From NCBI GenBank assembly GCA_017853415.1, contig JAFMJQ010000003.1, positions 1 through 45,494 of the forward strand: 45,494 nucleotides of DNA, read 5' to 3'. How positions within the stretch are numbered: the first letter of the stretch is position 1; each line of letters opens with the position of its first letter. Below, piece by piece: positions 9,952-17,453 of the stretch. A program made the position numbers and the translations under genes. Below the pieces are notes generated by a model, which saw only the letters and a program-made list of their open reading frames with translations, was not told the origin of the DNA and ran no database searches. The stretch is from Thermoleophilia bacterium. GTDB taxonomy: Bacteria > Actinomycetota > Thermoleophilia > Miltoncostaeales > Miltoncostaeaceae.

Positions 9952-10509
9952 CTAGTTGTCGACGACGAAGTCGCGGTGCGAGCGGCTCGACGTGGGGCCG
10001 GACTGGCCCTGGTACTTGCCGCTGTAGGGGGTGTCCACCGGGGTGGTCATCTGCAGGAACGAGATCTGCCCGATGCGCATTCCTGCGTGGATCGCGATGG
10101 GCAGGCTCGCGACGTTCGAGAACTCGAGCGTGATCTGCCCGTCGAACCCGGGGTCGATGTAGCCGGCGGTGGAGTGGATGAGCAGCCCGAGGCGACCGAG
10201 GCTCGACTTGCCCTCGAGGCGCGCCACGAGGTCGTCGGGGATCCCCACGCGCTCGAGCGTGGACCCCAGCACGAACTCGCCCGGGTGCAGGATGAACGGC
10301 TCGCCGTCGTTCACGCGCACGAGCTCGGTGAGGTCGGCCTCGGGCTCGCGCGGGTCGATGTAGGGCTGCCGGTTGTTGTGGAACACCCGGAACTCGTGCG
10401 ACACGCGCAGGTCGATCGACGACGGCTGCACGAGCGAGTCATCGAAGGGGTCGATCACCAGCCGGCCGGCGGCGATCTGCTCGCGGATCGTGCGATCTGA
10501 CAGGACCAT
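9952..10509 (-). CDS. dcd: dCTP deaminase, probably the dUMP-forming (bifunctional) type
   Basis: 185 residues, ATG 10509. Supplies dUMP for thymidylate synthesis. The sequence follows the Mycobacterium tuberculosis enzyme closely from memory: [81 protein letters not shown] and [10 protein letters not shown] hold the catalytic Glu and substrate-binding residues. Mycobacterial-type members perform both deamination of dCTP and hydrolysis to dUMP in one active site, so a separate dUTPase may be unnecessary (inference). It is divergent from lipA; TAGCGT eight bases before the ATG points to a leaderless transcript. Confidence 0.93.
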   Translation of the reverse strand: MVLSDRTIREQIAAGRLVIDPFDDSLVQPSSIDLRVSHEFRVFHNNRQPYIDPREPEADLTELVRVNDGEPFILHPGEFVLGSTLERVGIPDDLVARLEGKSSLGRLGLLIHSTAGYIDPGFDGQITLEFSNVASLPIAIHAGMRIGQISFLQMTTPVDTPYSGKYQGQSGPTSSRSHRDFVVDN

Positions 10510-10517
10510 CGCCGGGG

Positions 10518-10523
10518 ACGCTA
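10518..10523 (-). promoter_or_regulatory. -10 box TAGCGT for dcd (leaderless)
   Basis: TAGCGT on the minus strand with eight bases to ATG 10509. It sits back to back with the lipA -10 box 32 bases away. No clear -35. Confidence 0.5.
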
Positions 10524-10555
10524 CCCGATGGGCCTCCCGACCTCGCCCGCTGGAC

Positions 10556-10561
10556 TAGCCT
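10556..10561 (+). promoter_or_regulatory. -10 box TAGCCT for lipA (leaderless)
   Basis: TAGCCT with seven bases to GTG 10569, so the mRNA should begin at or next to the start codon. No clear -35 and no ribosome binding site, which supports this start. Confidence 0.5.
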
Positions 10562-10568
10562 GCCCGGG

Positions 10569-11645
10569 GTGACGGGTCATTCGCACGGGGAGCCGGGGCC
10601 GCAGCGGGCGTTCCGCGTCGATGCGCCTGCCGACGAGGCCCTGCTTGCCCGCGTGCGCGAGGCCCGCGACCGCGGGGCCGTGCCCGACGTCATCGTGGAT
10701 GGGGTCCTCGTGGGCGACGGCCCGGTCGACATGCTCGACCCCGTCGACGTGACGGCCGACGAACTGCGGCAGCTGGTGGATGGCGGACGCCTGCCGCGCT
10801 GGGTGGTGGAGAAGGGATCGTTCGGGCCGGGCTACGTGCAGCTCAAGTCGCTCATGCGCCAGGAGAGCCTGGTCACGGTGTGCGAGGAGGCCTCGTGCCC
10901 CAACATCCAGCGCTGCTGGACCCGCGGCACCGCCACCTTCATGATCGCCGGCGAGACCTGCACGCGCGGGTGCCGGTTCTGCGACGTGACCTCGGGCAAG
11001 CCGATGCTGCCGCCGGACCCCGGCGAGCCCGCCCGCCTGGCCGACGCCGCCGCGGCCATGGGCCTGCGGTACGTGGTGGTGACCGCCGTGGCGCGCGACG
11101 ACCAGCCCGATGGCGGGGCCGCGCACTTCGCCGCCGTCATCCGGGCCCTGCGCGAGCGCCTGCCCGACGCCCGCGTGGAGGTGCTCATCCCCGACTTCCG
11201 CGGCAACTGGGACGCCCTCGACACGGTCATCGAGGCCCGGCCCGACGTGCTCAACCACAACACCGAGACCGTGCCGCGCCTCTACCGGCGGGTGCGCCCC
11301 GGCGCCAGGTACGAGCGCACCCTCGAGCTGATCGAGCGCTCGCGCGCCGCGGGGCTGCCCACCAAGAGCGGCATCATGGTGGGGCTGGGCGAGGAGCTCC
11401 CCGAGATCGCAGGGGTGTTCTCCGACCTGGCCTCGGCGGGCTGCGAGGTGGTGACCGTGGGGCAGTACCTGAGCCCCTCGGCCAACCACCTGCCGGTGGA
11501 GCGGTTCTATGCCCCGGCCGAGTACCCGGCCCTCGCGGCGCTGGGCCGGTCGGTGGGGCTGGCACATGTGGAGGCCGGCCCCCTCGTGCGATCGTCGTAC
11601 GAGGCCGACCGGGTAGCCGATGAGGTCGGCGCCGGCGTCGTCTAG
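10569..11645 (+). CDS. lipA: Lipoyl synthase with N-terminal extension
   Basis: 358 residues from GTG 10569. Radical SAM enzyme that inserts two sulfurs into octanoyl groups on lipoyl-dependent enzymes. Both clusters are visible: auxiliary cluster CEEASCPNIQRC and radical SAM motif CTRGCRFC, plus the C-terminal RSSY that ligates the sacrificial cluster. The catalytic part starts at about residue 75 (RLPRWVVEKGS). The preceding 72 residues are an extra segment absent from typical LipA of about 300 residues; it has no cysteine and contains VIVDGVLVGDGPVD and VTADELRQLVDGG. The start is supported by the promoter hexamer seven bases upstream. A rhodanese gene follows after 9 bases; lipB is not in the window. 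Confidence 0.93.
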   Translation: MTGHSHGEPGPQRAFRVDAPADEALLARVREARDRGAVPDVIVDGVLVGDGPVDMLDPVDVTADELRQLVDGGRLPRWVVEKGSFGPGYVQLKSLMRQESLVTVCEEASCPNIQRCWTRGTATFMIAGETCTRGCRFCDVTSGKPMLPPDPGEPARLADAAAAMGLRYVVVTAVARDDQPDGGAAHFAAVIRALRERLPDARVEVLIPDFRGNWDALDTVIEARPDVLNHNTETVPRLYRRVRPGARYERTLELIERSRAAGLPTKSGIMVGLGEELPEIAGVFSDLASAGCEVVTVGQYLSPSANHLPVERFYAPAEYPALAALGRSVGLAHVEAGPLVRSSYEADRVADEVGAGVV

Positions 11646-11648
11646 GTT
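11643..11648 (+). promoter_or_regulatory. -10 box TAGGTT for the rhodanese gene (leaderless)
   Basis: TAGGTT overlaps the lipA stop codon and ends six bases before ATG 11655, the same spacing as elsewhere in the window. Confidence 0.45.
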
Positions 11649-11654
11649 GCGCGC

Positions 11655-11966
11655 ATGGAACTGATGACCCCTCAGCAGGCCAAGGCCGCGATGGACGCCG
11701 GCGAGGCCGTGATCATCGACGTGCGCGAGGACGACGAGGTGGCCCAGGCGGCCATCCCCGGCGCGCGCCACATCCCGATGGGCGATCTCCTCGAGCGCCT
11801 TCCCGAGGTGCCACGTGACACCACGGTCATCTTCAGCTGCCACAGCGGCGGCCGGTCCGAGAACGTCTGCCGCTACCTCGAGGAGAACGAGGGCTTCACC
11901 GGCCTGGTGAACCTGGAGGGCGGCATCGTCGCCTGGGGCCAGGCGGGCCTGCCCATCGCGCAGTAG
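11655..11966 (+). CDS. Single-domain rhodanese-like sulfurtransferase
   Basis: 103 residues, ATG 11655, one rhodanese domain: IDVREDDEVAQAAIPGARHIPMGDL, then the active-site loop CHSGGRS with the persulfide-forming Cys and the Arg of the CxxGxR pattern, ending GGIVAWGQAGLPI. Rhodaneses carry sulfane sulfur as a cysteine persulfide. Placement directly after lipA suggests, but does not prove, sulfur handling related to lipoate or its iron-sulfur clusters. No signal peptide, so cytoplasmic. Confidence 0.9.
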   Translation: MELMTPQQAKAAMDAGEAVIIDVREDDEVAQAAIPGARHIPMGDLLERLPEVPRDTTVIFSCHSGGRSENVCRYLEENEGFTGLVNLEGGIVAWGQAGLPIAQ

Positions 11967-11979
11967 CCGCCGCCCGCGG

Positions 11980-13071
11980 TCAGAAGCGGCGGACGGTGCG
12001 GTAGAGGGTGTCGCGCTGCACGGCGCGGCGACCGGTGGCCTCGATGGCCTCCACCATGCGCGGGGTGTCGAGCGTGAACGCCGTGCCGGCGGCGCGCACG
12101 ACGTTCTCCTCGATCATGATCGATCCCATGTCGTCGCAGCCGGCCTCGAGCGCCAGCATGCCGATGCGCAGCCCCTGGGTGACCCACGAGCTCTGCATGT
12201 GCGCGATGTTGTCGAGGTAGAGCCGCGCGACGGCGTTCATCATGAGGTAGTCGGCCGCCGTGGTGTTCATGTGCTCGTCGCCGCGCGCCGAGCAGCCGCC
12301 CGGCTGGTACGACCAGCAGGCGAAGGCCGTGAACCCACCGGTCTCGTCCTGAAGGTCGCGCAGCACGCGCAGGTGCTCCACGCGGTCGTCCACGGTGTCC
12401 ACCGTTCCGTACATCATGGTGGCGCTGGTGCGCAGCCCGCGCAGGTGCGCCTCGCGCATCACGCCCAGCCACTCGGCCGTGGTGGTCTTGCGCGGGGCGA
12501 TGATGTCGCGCACGCGGTCGACGAGGATCTCCGCCCCGCCGCCCGGTATCGACCCGAGTCCCGCGGCGATGAGGCGGTCGAGCACCTCGCCCACGTCGAG
12601 CCTGGAGTAGAGCGCGATGTGCAGCACCTCGCTGGGCGACAGCGCGTGCAGGTGGATGGGGTACCGGCGCGTGATGTCGCTGAAGAGGTCCTCGTACCAC
12701 TCGATCCTGAGGTTGGGGTGGTGGCCGCCCTGCATCAGCAGGGCCGTGCCGCCCAGGTCGAGTGTCTCCTCGATCTTCCGGAAGATCACCGGCTTGCTGA
12801 GCACGTACCCCTCGGGGTCGCGCGGGTGCCGGTAGAAGGCGCAGAAGTCGCAGTCGGTGACGCAGAAGTTGGTGTAGTTGACGTTGCGGTCGATGACGAA
12901 CGTGACCTCCGCGGGGTCGGTCACCCGGTCGCGGGCCCGCTGCGCGGCCGCCGCGACGGCCACGACGTCACGCGACTCGATGAGCGCCCGCGCGCCGTCG
13001 TCGTCGAGCCGCCCGCCGGCGTCGAGGTGCTCGATCACGTCGAGGTGCCGCTGTGGCGTGACGGTGCTCAT
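11980..13071 (-). CDS. mqnC: Dehypoxanthine futalosine cyclase MqnC
   Basis: 363 residues, ATG 13071. Radical SAM enzyme of the futalosine menaquinone route, cyclising dehypoxanthine futalosine. The cluster motif is CVTDCDFC after NVNYTNF, as in MqnC/MqnE/CofH relatives, with GGHHPNLRIEWYEDL and the C-terminal barrel end GCDDMGSIMIEENVVRAAGT. It differs from MqnE in the Q-GG-HP pattern (MQGGHHPNL) that is typical of MqnC. Last gene of a six-gene operon; its ATG overlaps the mqnA stop by four bases (ATGA), so translation is probably coupled. Confidence 0.92.
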   Translation of the reverse strand: MSTVTPQRHLDVIEHLDAGGRLDDDGARALIESRDVVAVAAAAQRARDRVTDPAEVTFVIDRNVNYTNFCVTDCDFCAFYRHPRDPEGYVLSKPVIFRKIEETLDLGGTALLMQGGHHPNLRIEWYEDLFSDITRRYPIHLHALSPSEVLHIALYSRLDVGEVLDRLIAAGLGSIPGGGAEILVDRVRDIIAPRKTTTAEWLGVMREAHLRGLRTSATMMYGTVDTVDDRVEHLRVLRDLQDETGGFTAFACWSYQPGGCSARGDEHMNTTAADYLMMNAVARLYLDNIAHMQSSWVTQGLRIGMLALEAGCDDMGSIMIEENVVRAAGTAFTLDTPRMVEAIEATGRRAVQRDTLYRTVRRF

Positions 13072-13880
13072 GCGGCCTGTGCCTCGAGTGCCGGCACGTC
13101 CTCGAGCTCACCCGCATCGCGGGCCATCGAGAGGAACCGCTCGAGGCCCGCCCGCTCGTCGTCGCCGAATCCGTAGCGCAGGCGCGCCAGGTATGCGCGG
13201 ATATAGGCCTCGTCGAAGGGGAACCGCTGCGCGGCCGCGTGCGCCACGCCATCGGGGTCGGCGGCGAATGCCCCCGTGCCCTCGGCGATGGCGTCGCAGA
13301 GCGTGGCGAGTGCCGCCGGCCGCGTGGCGGCGGCGTCGTCACGCGCCGCCCATACCGCGAACACCATGGGAAGCCCGGTGCGCTGCTGCCAGAGCTCGCC
13401 GAGGTCGATCGAGTGGGGTGCGATGGCGTCGCGGTGCGCGAGCAGCGCGGCGTCGGCGATGAGCAGCACGGCCTCGCCCCCCGCGAGCGCCGCCGGGGCC
13501 TCGAGGTCGGACGCCATCACCCGGAACCGCGCCTGCGGGCCGAGCAGCACGCGCAGCAGCGTGACGCTGCTGGCGCTGTGGGGGGTGACGGCCACCCGCC
13601 GCACCTCGTCGAGCGGCACGGGCGAGAGCAGGCGGATGGAGTCGACGGCCCCCTCGCAGGCGATGCAGCCCACCGGCAGCAGGCGCAGTCGATCGGCGTT
13701 GCGCGCGTACGCGATGCTCGACATCGCGGAGACGTCGAGGTCGCCCGCCAGCACGCCGGCGTTGAGCAGCGCGGGCAGGCCGTCGGTGAAGGTGACGCCC
13801 GGCAGGTCGGCCCGCTCGAGGTGGTGGTAGACCGGGAACATGTTGAGGGCGCTGATGCGCCCCACGCGCAGGTCGCTCAT
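13068..13880 (-). CDS. mqnA: Chorismate dehydratase MqnA
   Basis: 270 residues from ATG 13880. First committed enzyme of the futalosine pathway; removes water from chorismate to give 3-enolpyruvylbenzoate. Periplasmic-binding-protein-like fold with family features: VGRISALNMFPVYHHLE at the N-terminus, the LNAGVLAGDLDVSAMSSIAYA segment, HSASSVTLLRVLLG, and the RYGFGDDERAGLERF C-terminus. No signal peptide, as expected for this cytoplasmic family. The start is set by a 4-base ATGA overlap with the gene upstream. Confidence 0.9.
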   Translation of the reverse strand: MSDLRVGRISALNMFPVYHHLERADLPGVTFTDGLPALLNAGVLAGDLDVSAMSSIAYARNADRLRLLPVGCIACEGAVDSIRLLSPVPLDEVRRVAVTPHSASSVTLLRVLLGPQARFRVMASDLEAPAALAGGEAVLLIADAALLAHRDAIAPHSIDLGELWQQRTGLPMVFAVWAARDDAAATRPAALATLCDAIAEGTGAFAADPDGVAHAAAQRFPFDEAYIRAYLARLRYGFGDDERAGLERFLSMARDAGELEDVPALEAQAA

Positions 13881-14338
13881 CGGGCCACCGCCCTCGCGCC
13901 AACGGCCGCGGCGAGGTGATCGGGGTCGACGTCGTCGCCCTCGGGGATCACCCACTCGTCGGCCCCGAACGACACGGCCACCTGGCATGCCGGGGCGCCA
14001 AGTGCGCGCCAGTCGGGGCGGATCGGCACGCCGGGCAGCACGCGCCGGGCCACGGCGGTCACCAGGAGGTCCTCGTTGCCCCACGACCCCGGGCGCTCCG
14101 GGGTATCGGCACCGGGCATCAGGTGCACCGCCCGCGGTGCGGCGTGCATGGCCGCCACCTCGAGCAGGCGATCGGCCACCTCGGCACTGGTGGTCCCGGC
14201 GCCGTAGCGCACCACCTCGACCCCCTCGTCATCGCCGGTGCCGCGAAGCCAGGCCACCTCATCGGGCACGCCGATGCCCTGTGCCGCGGCGATGGGGTCG
14301 CGGGCGTCGAGCAGGGCGATGATCTCGTCGCGCGTCAT
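13877..14338 (-). CDS. Small protein resembling the C-terminal end of MqnE-type radical SAM enzymes
   Basis: 153 residues, ATG 14338, in ATGA overlaps with the genes on both sides (polyprenyl synthase and mqnA). The C-terminal 60 residues (LLVTAVARRVLPGVPIRPDW, then CQVAVSFGADEWVIP and HLAAAVGA) resemble the barrel end of MqnE/MqnC/CofH enzymes, where a similar run aligns with 'AvaR ... ayW ... QvalSfGaddl ... aAGA'. The radical SAM CxxxCxxC motif is absent and the protein is less than half the usual length, so it cannot be a complete aminofutalosine synthase. The N-terminal half is unassigned. It could be an accessory subunit or a remnant kept for structure. The similarity is by eye. Confidence 0.6.
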   Translation of the reverse strand: MTRDEIIALLDARDPIAAAQGIGVPDEVAWLRGTGDDEGVEVVRYGAGTTSAEVADRLLEVAAMHAAPRAVHLMPGADTPERPGSWGNEDLLVTAVARRVLPGVPIRPDWRALGAPACQVAVSFGADEWVIPEGDDVDPDHLAAAVGARAVAR

Positions 14339-15306
14339 GCGAACCGGTCCACCATGCCCGCCGCGATGGTGCGCAGGGCGTCGGCGTCCGCGCCGCCGAT
14401 GTCGCCATCGAGGGCCTCGGTGGCCAGTGCCACCTCATCAAGCGCGATCCGGCGCGCGGCGGCCGTGCCGGGGTGGGTGGCCAGCCGGGCGCACAGGGCG
14501 TCCAGGCCCTCGCCCCCCGCGGCCACGCGGCCGATCTCGTTGCCCAGGGTGGGCTCCTCGGCGATGGCGAGGATCTGCGGCAGGGTGACCGTGCCGCTGA
14601 GGATGTCCGTGCCCACGCGCTTGCCCGTGGCCGATGGCGACCCCGACACGTCGAGGATGTCGTCCAGGATCTGGAAGGCCACGCCCACGCGGGTGCCGAA
14701 GGCGGCCAGCCGCAGCTGGGCCTCCTCCGAGCCGCCCGAGAGCAGGGCGCCCAGGCGGCAGGCCACCGAGAACAGCGCGCCGGTCTTGCGGCGGCACCGC
14801 GACATGTAGGCGTCCACCGTGAGCCCCAGGTCACCCGCCGCGCGCTGCTGGTCCATCTCGCCCAGCGCGAGGTCGAGCGAGGCGTCGGCCAGGGCGCTCA
14901 CGGCCGCGGGCGACCCGATGCGCGTGAGCTCGGCGAAGGCGCGGGCGAAGAGGAAGTCGCCCACGTTGATGGCCGCCGTCGCACCGTGCGCGCGCGCCAC
15001 CGTGGGACGCCCGCGCCGCGTGGTTGCGCCGTCGATGAGGTCGTCGTGCACGAGGGTGGCCATGTGCACCAGCTCCACCGCCGCCGCGGCCGTGACCAGC
15101 GCCGGGCGGTCGGCCTCGCTGCCGGAGCTCGCGCAGAACACCAGCATCGGGCGCACGCGCTTTCCGCCGGCCACGAGGGTGTCCATGGCCGGCTGGCTCA
15201 CCTCGGGGACGTGGCCGCCCGCGTAACGGGCGAGCATCTCCTCGCACTGGGCCAGCCAGGGGCGCAGCGGCTTGATGAAGGCGTAGACGGGGGGTGCGGT
15301 GGTCAT
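14335..15306 (-). CDS. Polyprenyl diphosphate synthase (menaquinone side chain)
   Basis: 323 residues, ATG 15306. All-helical trans-prenyltransferase that extends farnesyl or geranylgeranyl diphosphate with isopentenyl units. Both aspartate-rich motifs are intact: LVHDDLID (about residue 87) and QILDDILD (about 213), with GGKRVRPML and GDFLFARAF. Residues before the first motif (VELVHMATLVHDD) lack bulky side chains near positions -4/-5, which fits a long-chain product, but length cannot be set by eye. Located between menG and the mqn genes in a chain of 4-base overlaps, so a menaquinone side-chain role is likely. Confidence 0.9.
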   Translation of the reverse strand: MTTAPPVYAFIKPLRPWLAQCEEMLARYAGGHVPEVSQPAMDTLVAGGKRVRPMLVFCASSGSEADRPALVTAAAAVELVHMATLVHDDLIDGATTRRGRPTVARAHGATAAINVGDFLFARAFAELTRIGSPAAVSALADASLDLALGEMDQQRAAGDLGLTVDAYMSRCRRKTGALFSVACRLGALLSGGSEEAQLRLAAFGTRVGVAFQILDDILDVSGSPSATGKRVGTDILSGTVTLPQILAIAEEPTLGNEIGRVAAGGEGLDALCARLATHPGTAAARRIALDEVALATEALDGDIGGADADALRTIAAGMVDRFA

Positions 15307-15992
15307 GCCACCCTCCCGTGGTGCAGGGTGGCGACGCCCCCGGCGTAGCGGCGCCAGCGCACGTCCACCAGCCCGGCGCGGCTCATGATGGCGGCCATGT
15401 CGGCCGGGGACGGCACGCGGCCCACGGTGTCGGCCAGGTGGCCGAAGGCCTCCCGGTCACCGCCGAGCGCCCCGCCCAGCAGGGGGGTGGCATGGCGCAG
15501 CACCCGCGCGTGCACGCCTCGCAGCCGCTCGGGCGGCGTGATCTCGAGCACCACCACGCGGCCGCCGGGTCGCACCACCCGCACCAGCTCGGCCACGCCC
15601 ACGGCGGGGTCGTCGAGGCTGCGCAGGCCCCCGGACGCCGTGGCGGCATCGAAGTGGTCGTCGCCGAACGGGAGGGCGGTGCAGTCGGCCACCTCGAACA
15701 CGCACCGCTGGTGCCGGGCCGTGGCCTTCATGCGGGCCCGGGCGATCATCTCGGGCGAGTGATCGACCCCCACCACCTCGCCGAGCGGCGTGACGCGGTC
15801 GGCCAGCATGAGCGCCAGGTCGCCGGTGCCCGTGTAGGCGTCGAGCACGCGCTCGCCGGCGCACACGTCGGCGGCCTCCGCCGCCGCCCGGCGCCAGCGG
15901 TCGCCCATGCCCAGGGTCATGAGATCGCTCACCAGGTCGTAGCGCGGCGCGATGCGATCGAAGGCCTCGCGGTCGAGGGCGGCGCTGGTCAC
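15303..15992 (-). CDS. menG: Demethylmenaquinone methyltransferase
   Basis: 229 residues from GTG 15992, whose GTGA overlaps the ubiX stop. Class I SAM-dependent methyltransferase of the UbiE/MenG family: FDRIAPRYDLVSDLMTLGMGDRWRR at the N-terminus, SAM loop VLDAYTGTGDLAL, and VVRPGGRVVVLEI. It performs the last step, methylating the naphthoquinone ring. The usual acidic residue after motif I and the DxxF/ALPF region (CTALPFGDDHFDAATASGGLR) are present. No ubiquinone genes are expected in this lineage, so the menaquinone assignment is preferred. Confidence 0.9.
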   Translation of the reverse strand: MTSAALDREAFDRIAPRYDLVSDLMTLGMGDRWRRAAAEAADVCAGERVLDAYTGTGDLALMLADRVTPLGEVVGVDHSPEMIARARMKATARHQRCVFEVADCTALPFGDDHFDAATASGGLRSLDDPAVGVAELVRVVRPGGRVVVLEITPPERLRGVHARVLRHATPLLGGALGGDREAFGHLADTVGRVPSPADMAAIMSRAGLVDVRWRRYAGGVATLHHGRVA

Positions 15993-16621
15993 GACGGCTC
16001 GTCCGTGCTCGCGATGCGCGGCTCGCCCCATCGGGTGAAGAGGTCGTGCTCGATGCGCAGCACGTCGAGCGCCTTGCCCACCACGAAGTCCACGAGGTCG
16101 TCGATGGTCTCGGGGGCGGCGTAGAGCCCCGGCGATGCGGGGAGGATCACGCCCCCGGCCTCGGTGACGGCCACCATGTTGCGCAGCTGGATGAGCGAGA
16201 GCGGGGTCTCGCGTGGCACCAGCACCAGCTGGCCACGCTCCTTGAGCATCACCTCGGCCACGCGATGGATGAGGTTGTCGCCGGTGCCGTGGGCGATGCG
16301 GCCGAGGGTGGACGTGGAGCACGGCGCCACGAGCGCGGCGCGCGCCCCCGACGACCCGGACGCGAACGAGCACGCGATGTCGTCGGGATCGAGCAGGTCG
16401 ACGGCACCGGGCGACCGCCCGAAGGCGTCGACGAAACGGTGGCGCACGTCGTCGTACGAGGCCGGTCGCGGGCCCTCCCCGAGGATCTCGTGGCTGATCA
16501 CCCGGGCGCCGGCATCGGAGATGCACAGGCCCACGTGGTGGCCCGCCGCGGTGAGCGCGGTGAGTGCCCGCCCCCCGTAGAGGGCGCCGCTTGCTCCGGT
16601 TACCCCCAGGAAGATCCGCAT
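15989..16621 (-). CDS. ubiX: Flavin prenyltransferase UbiX-type (partner of UbiD)
   Basis: 210 residues from ATG 16621; an upstream extension to 16672 is not family-like. The N-terminus RIFLGVTGASGALYGGRAL is the FMN-binding loop, and LVAPCSTSTLGRIAHGTGDNLIHR and LVLVPRETPLSLIQLRNM are the usual UbiX signatures. It makes prenylated FMN, the cofactor of UbiD decarboxylases; the UbiD-type gene lies at 19293-20738. In the futalosine pathway UbiX/UbiD-like proteins (MqnM/MqnL) are assigned to decarboxylating the prenylated naphthoate, which matches this context (inference). First gene of the menaquinone operon; TACCAT lies nine bases before the ATG. Confidence 0.9.
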   Translation of the reverse strand: MRIFLGVTGASGALYGGRALTALTAAGHHVGLCISDAGARVISHEILGEGPRPASYDDVRHRFVDAFGRSPGAVDLLDPDDIACSFASGSSGARAALVAPCSTSTLGRIAHGTGDNLIHRVAEVMLKERGQLVLVPRETPLSLIQLRNMVAVTEAGGVILPASPGLYAAPETIDDLVDFVVGKALDVLRIEHDLFTRWGEPRIASTDEPS

Positions 16622-16630
16622 AGCCCCTCG

Positions 16631-16636
16631 ATGGTA
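16631..16636 (-). promoter_or_regulatory. -10 box TACCAT for the ubiX-mqnC operon
   Basis: TACCAT on the minus strand with nine bases to ATG 16621. It lies past the hairpin that follows qcrC, so the quinone operon may have its own promoter. Confidence 0.4.
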
Positions 16637-16660
16637 GACCCGTAATGGCTCAAAACAGCC

Positions 16661-16684
16661 GGGGTCCCGCACCTGCGGGACCCC
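16661..16684 (-). terminator. Hairpin after qcrC
   Basis: Perfect 10-base inverted repeat GGGGTCCCGC / GCGGGACCCC with a 4-base loop, 31 bases beyond the qcrC stop, followed on the minus strand by GGCTGTTTTG. It separates the bc-complex genes from the menaquinone operon. Confidence 0.7.
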
Positions 16685-16715
16685 GGGAAAGACCGTTCGA
16701 CAGGCGGTAGGCGGC

Positions 16716-17453
16716 CTACTTGTACTTGGTGCCCAGGCCCCCGACGAACACCGCGAGGTCTTGGAGGTCCTGCGGCGGGAGTGATGCGTACGACGGCATG
16801 GGCGCCTTGGGTGCCTTGAACCACGCGATGAGTTTCGCCTGATCCCACCCGGTGGAGCCGTGGTTGGTGAGGTCGGGACCCGGTCCGGGTGCCCCGACGC
16901 CCGCCACCATGTGGCACGAACCGCAGCCGTTGGCCATGTACACCGCCATGCCCTTCGTCGCCTGCTCGTCGAGGCCGCTCACGGGAAGCGAGCCCTTGGC
17001 CACGCCGGCGGGCGAGTTGGCGCCCATCCAGGTGAGGTAGCAGAGCATGCCGGTGACGATCACGGTGAGGCCCAGTGCGAACGGGCGCTTCCAGATGCGG
17101 CGCTCGGGCCCGCGGTCGATGAATGGCCACACCACCAGCAGGATGATCATGATGTTCGGCACCATGAACGTGGCCATGATCACCGGGGTGAGGGCGTTCT
17201 GGTTCGCGAAGATCTTCAGCAGCTCGAACGCGAAGTAGAAGTACCACTCGGGCCGCGGGATGAAGTCGGTGGTGGCCGGGTTCACCGGCTCGCCGACCTC
17301 CACGCGGATGGTGATGGCAAGGATGATGATCGCCACGACCGTGAGGCCGGCGACGATGGTGTCCTTGTAGATCGCGTAGGGGAAGAACGGCTTGCCGGTC
17401 TTCTTCGCCTGCGCGTAGTCCTTGTCGTAGGCCTTCTTGTCGGCGGGCTTCAT
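16716..17453 (-). CDS. qcrC: Menaquinol:cytochrome c reductase, subunit IV-cytochrome c fusion
   Basis: 245 residues, ATG 17453, overlapping the qcrB stop by four bases. The N-terminal part is a cytochrome b6f subunit-IV-like domain with three or four membrane helices and the Qo-site PEWY motif (RPEWYFYFAFELLK, about residue 67). The C-terminal part is a class I cytochrome c domain: heme attachment CGSCH (about 175) and a likely Met ligand in MPSYASLPP. This fusion is known from Bacillus QcrC and some actinobacteria. It completes a bc complex that oxidises menaquinol. A hairpin terminator follows. Confidence 0.93.
   Translation of the reverse strand: MKPADKKAYDKDYAQAKKTGKPFFPYAIYKDTIVAGLTVVAIIILAITIRVEVGEPVNPATTDFIPRPEWYFYFAFELLKIFANQNALTPVIMATFMVPNIMIILLVVWPFIDRGPERRIWKRPFALGLTVIVTGMLCYLTWMGANSPAGVAKGSLPVSGLDEQATKGMAVYMANGCGSCHMVAGVGAPGPGPDLTNHGSTGWDQAKLIAWFKAPKAPMPSYASLPPQDLQDLAVFVGGLGTKYK

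Noticed and set aside
15303-16526. 407-residue minus-strand frame suggesting a longer methyltransferase
   Set aside because: Its first 178 residues are an out-of-frame reading of ubiX; the methyltransferase begins at GTG 15992 in a GTGA overlap.
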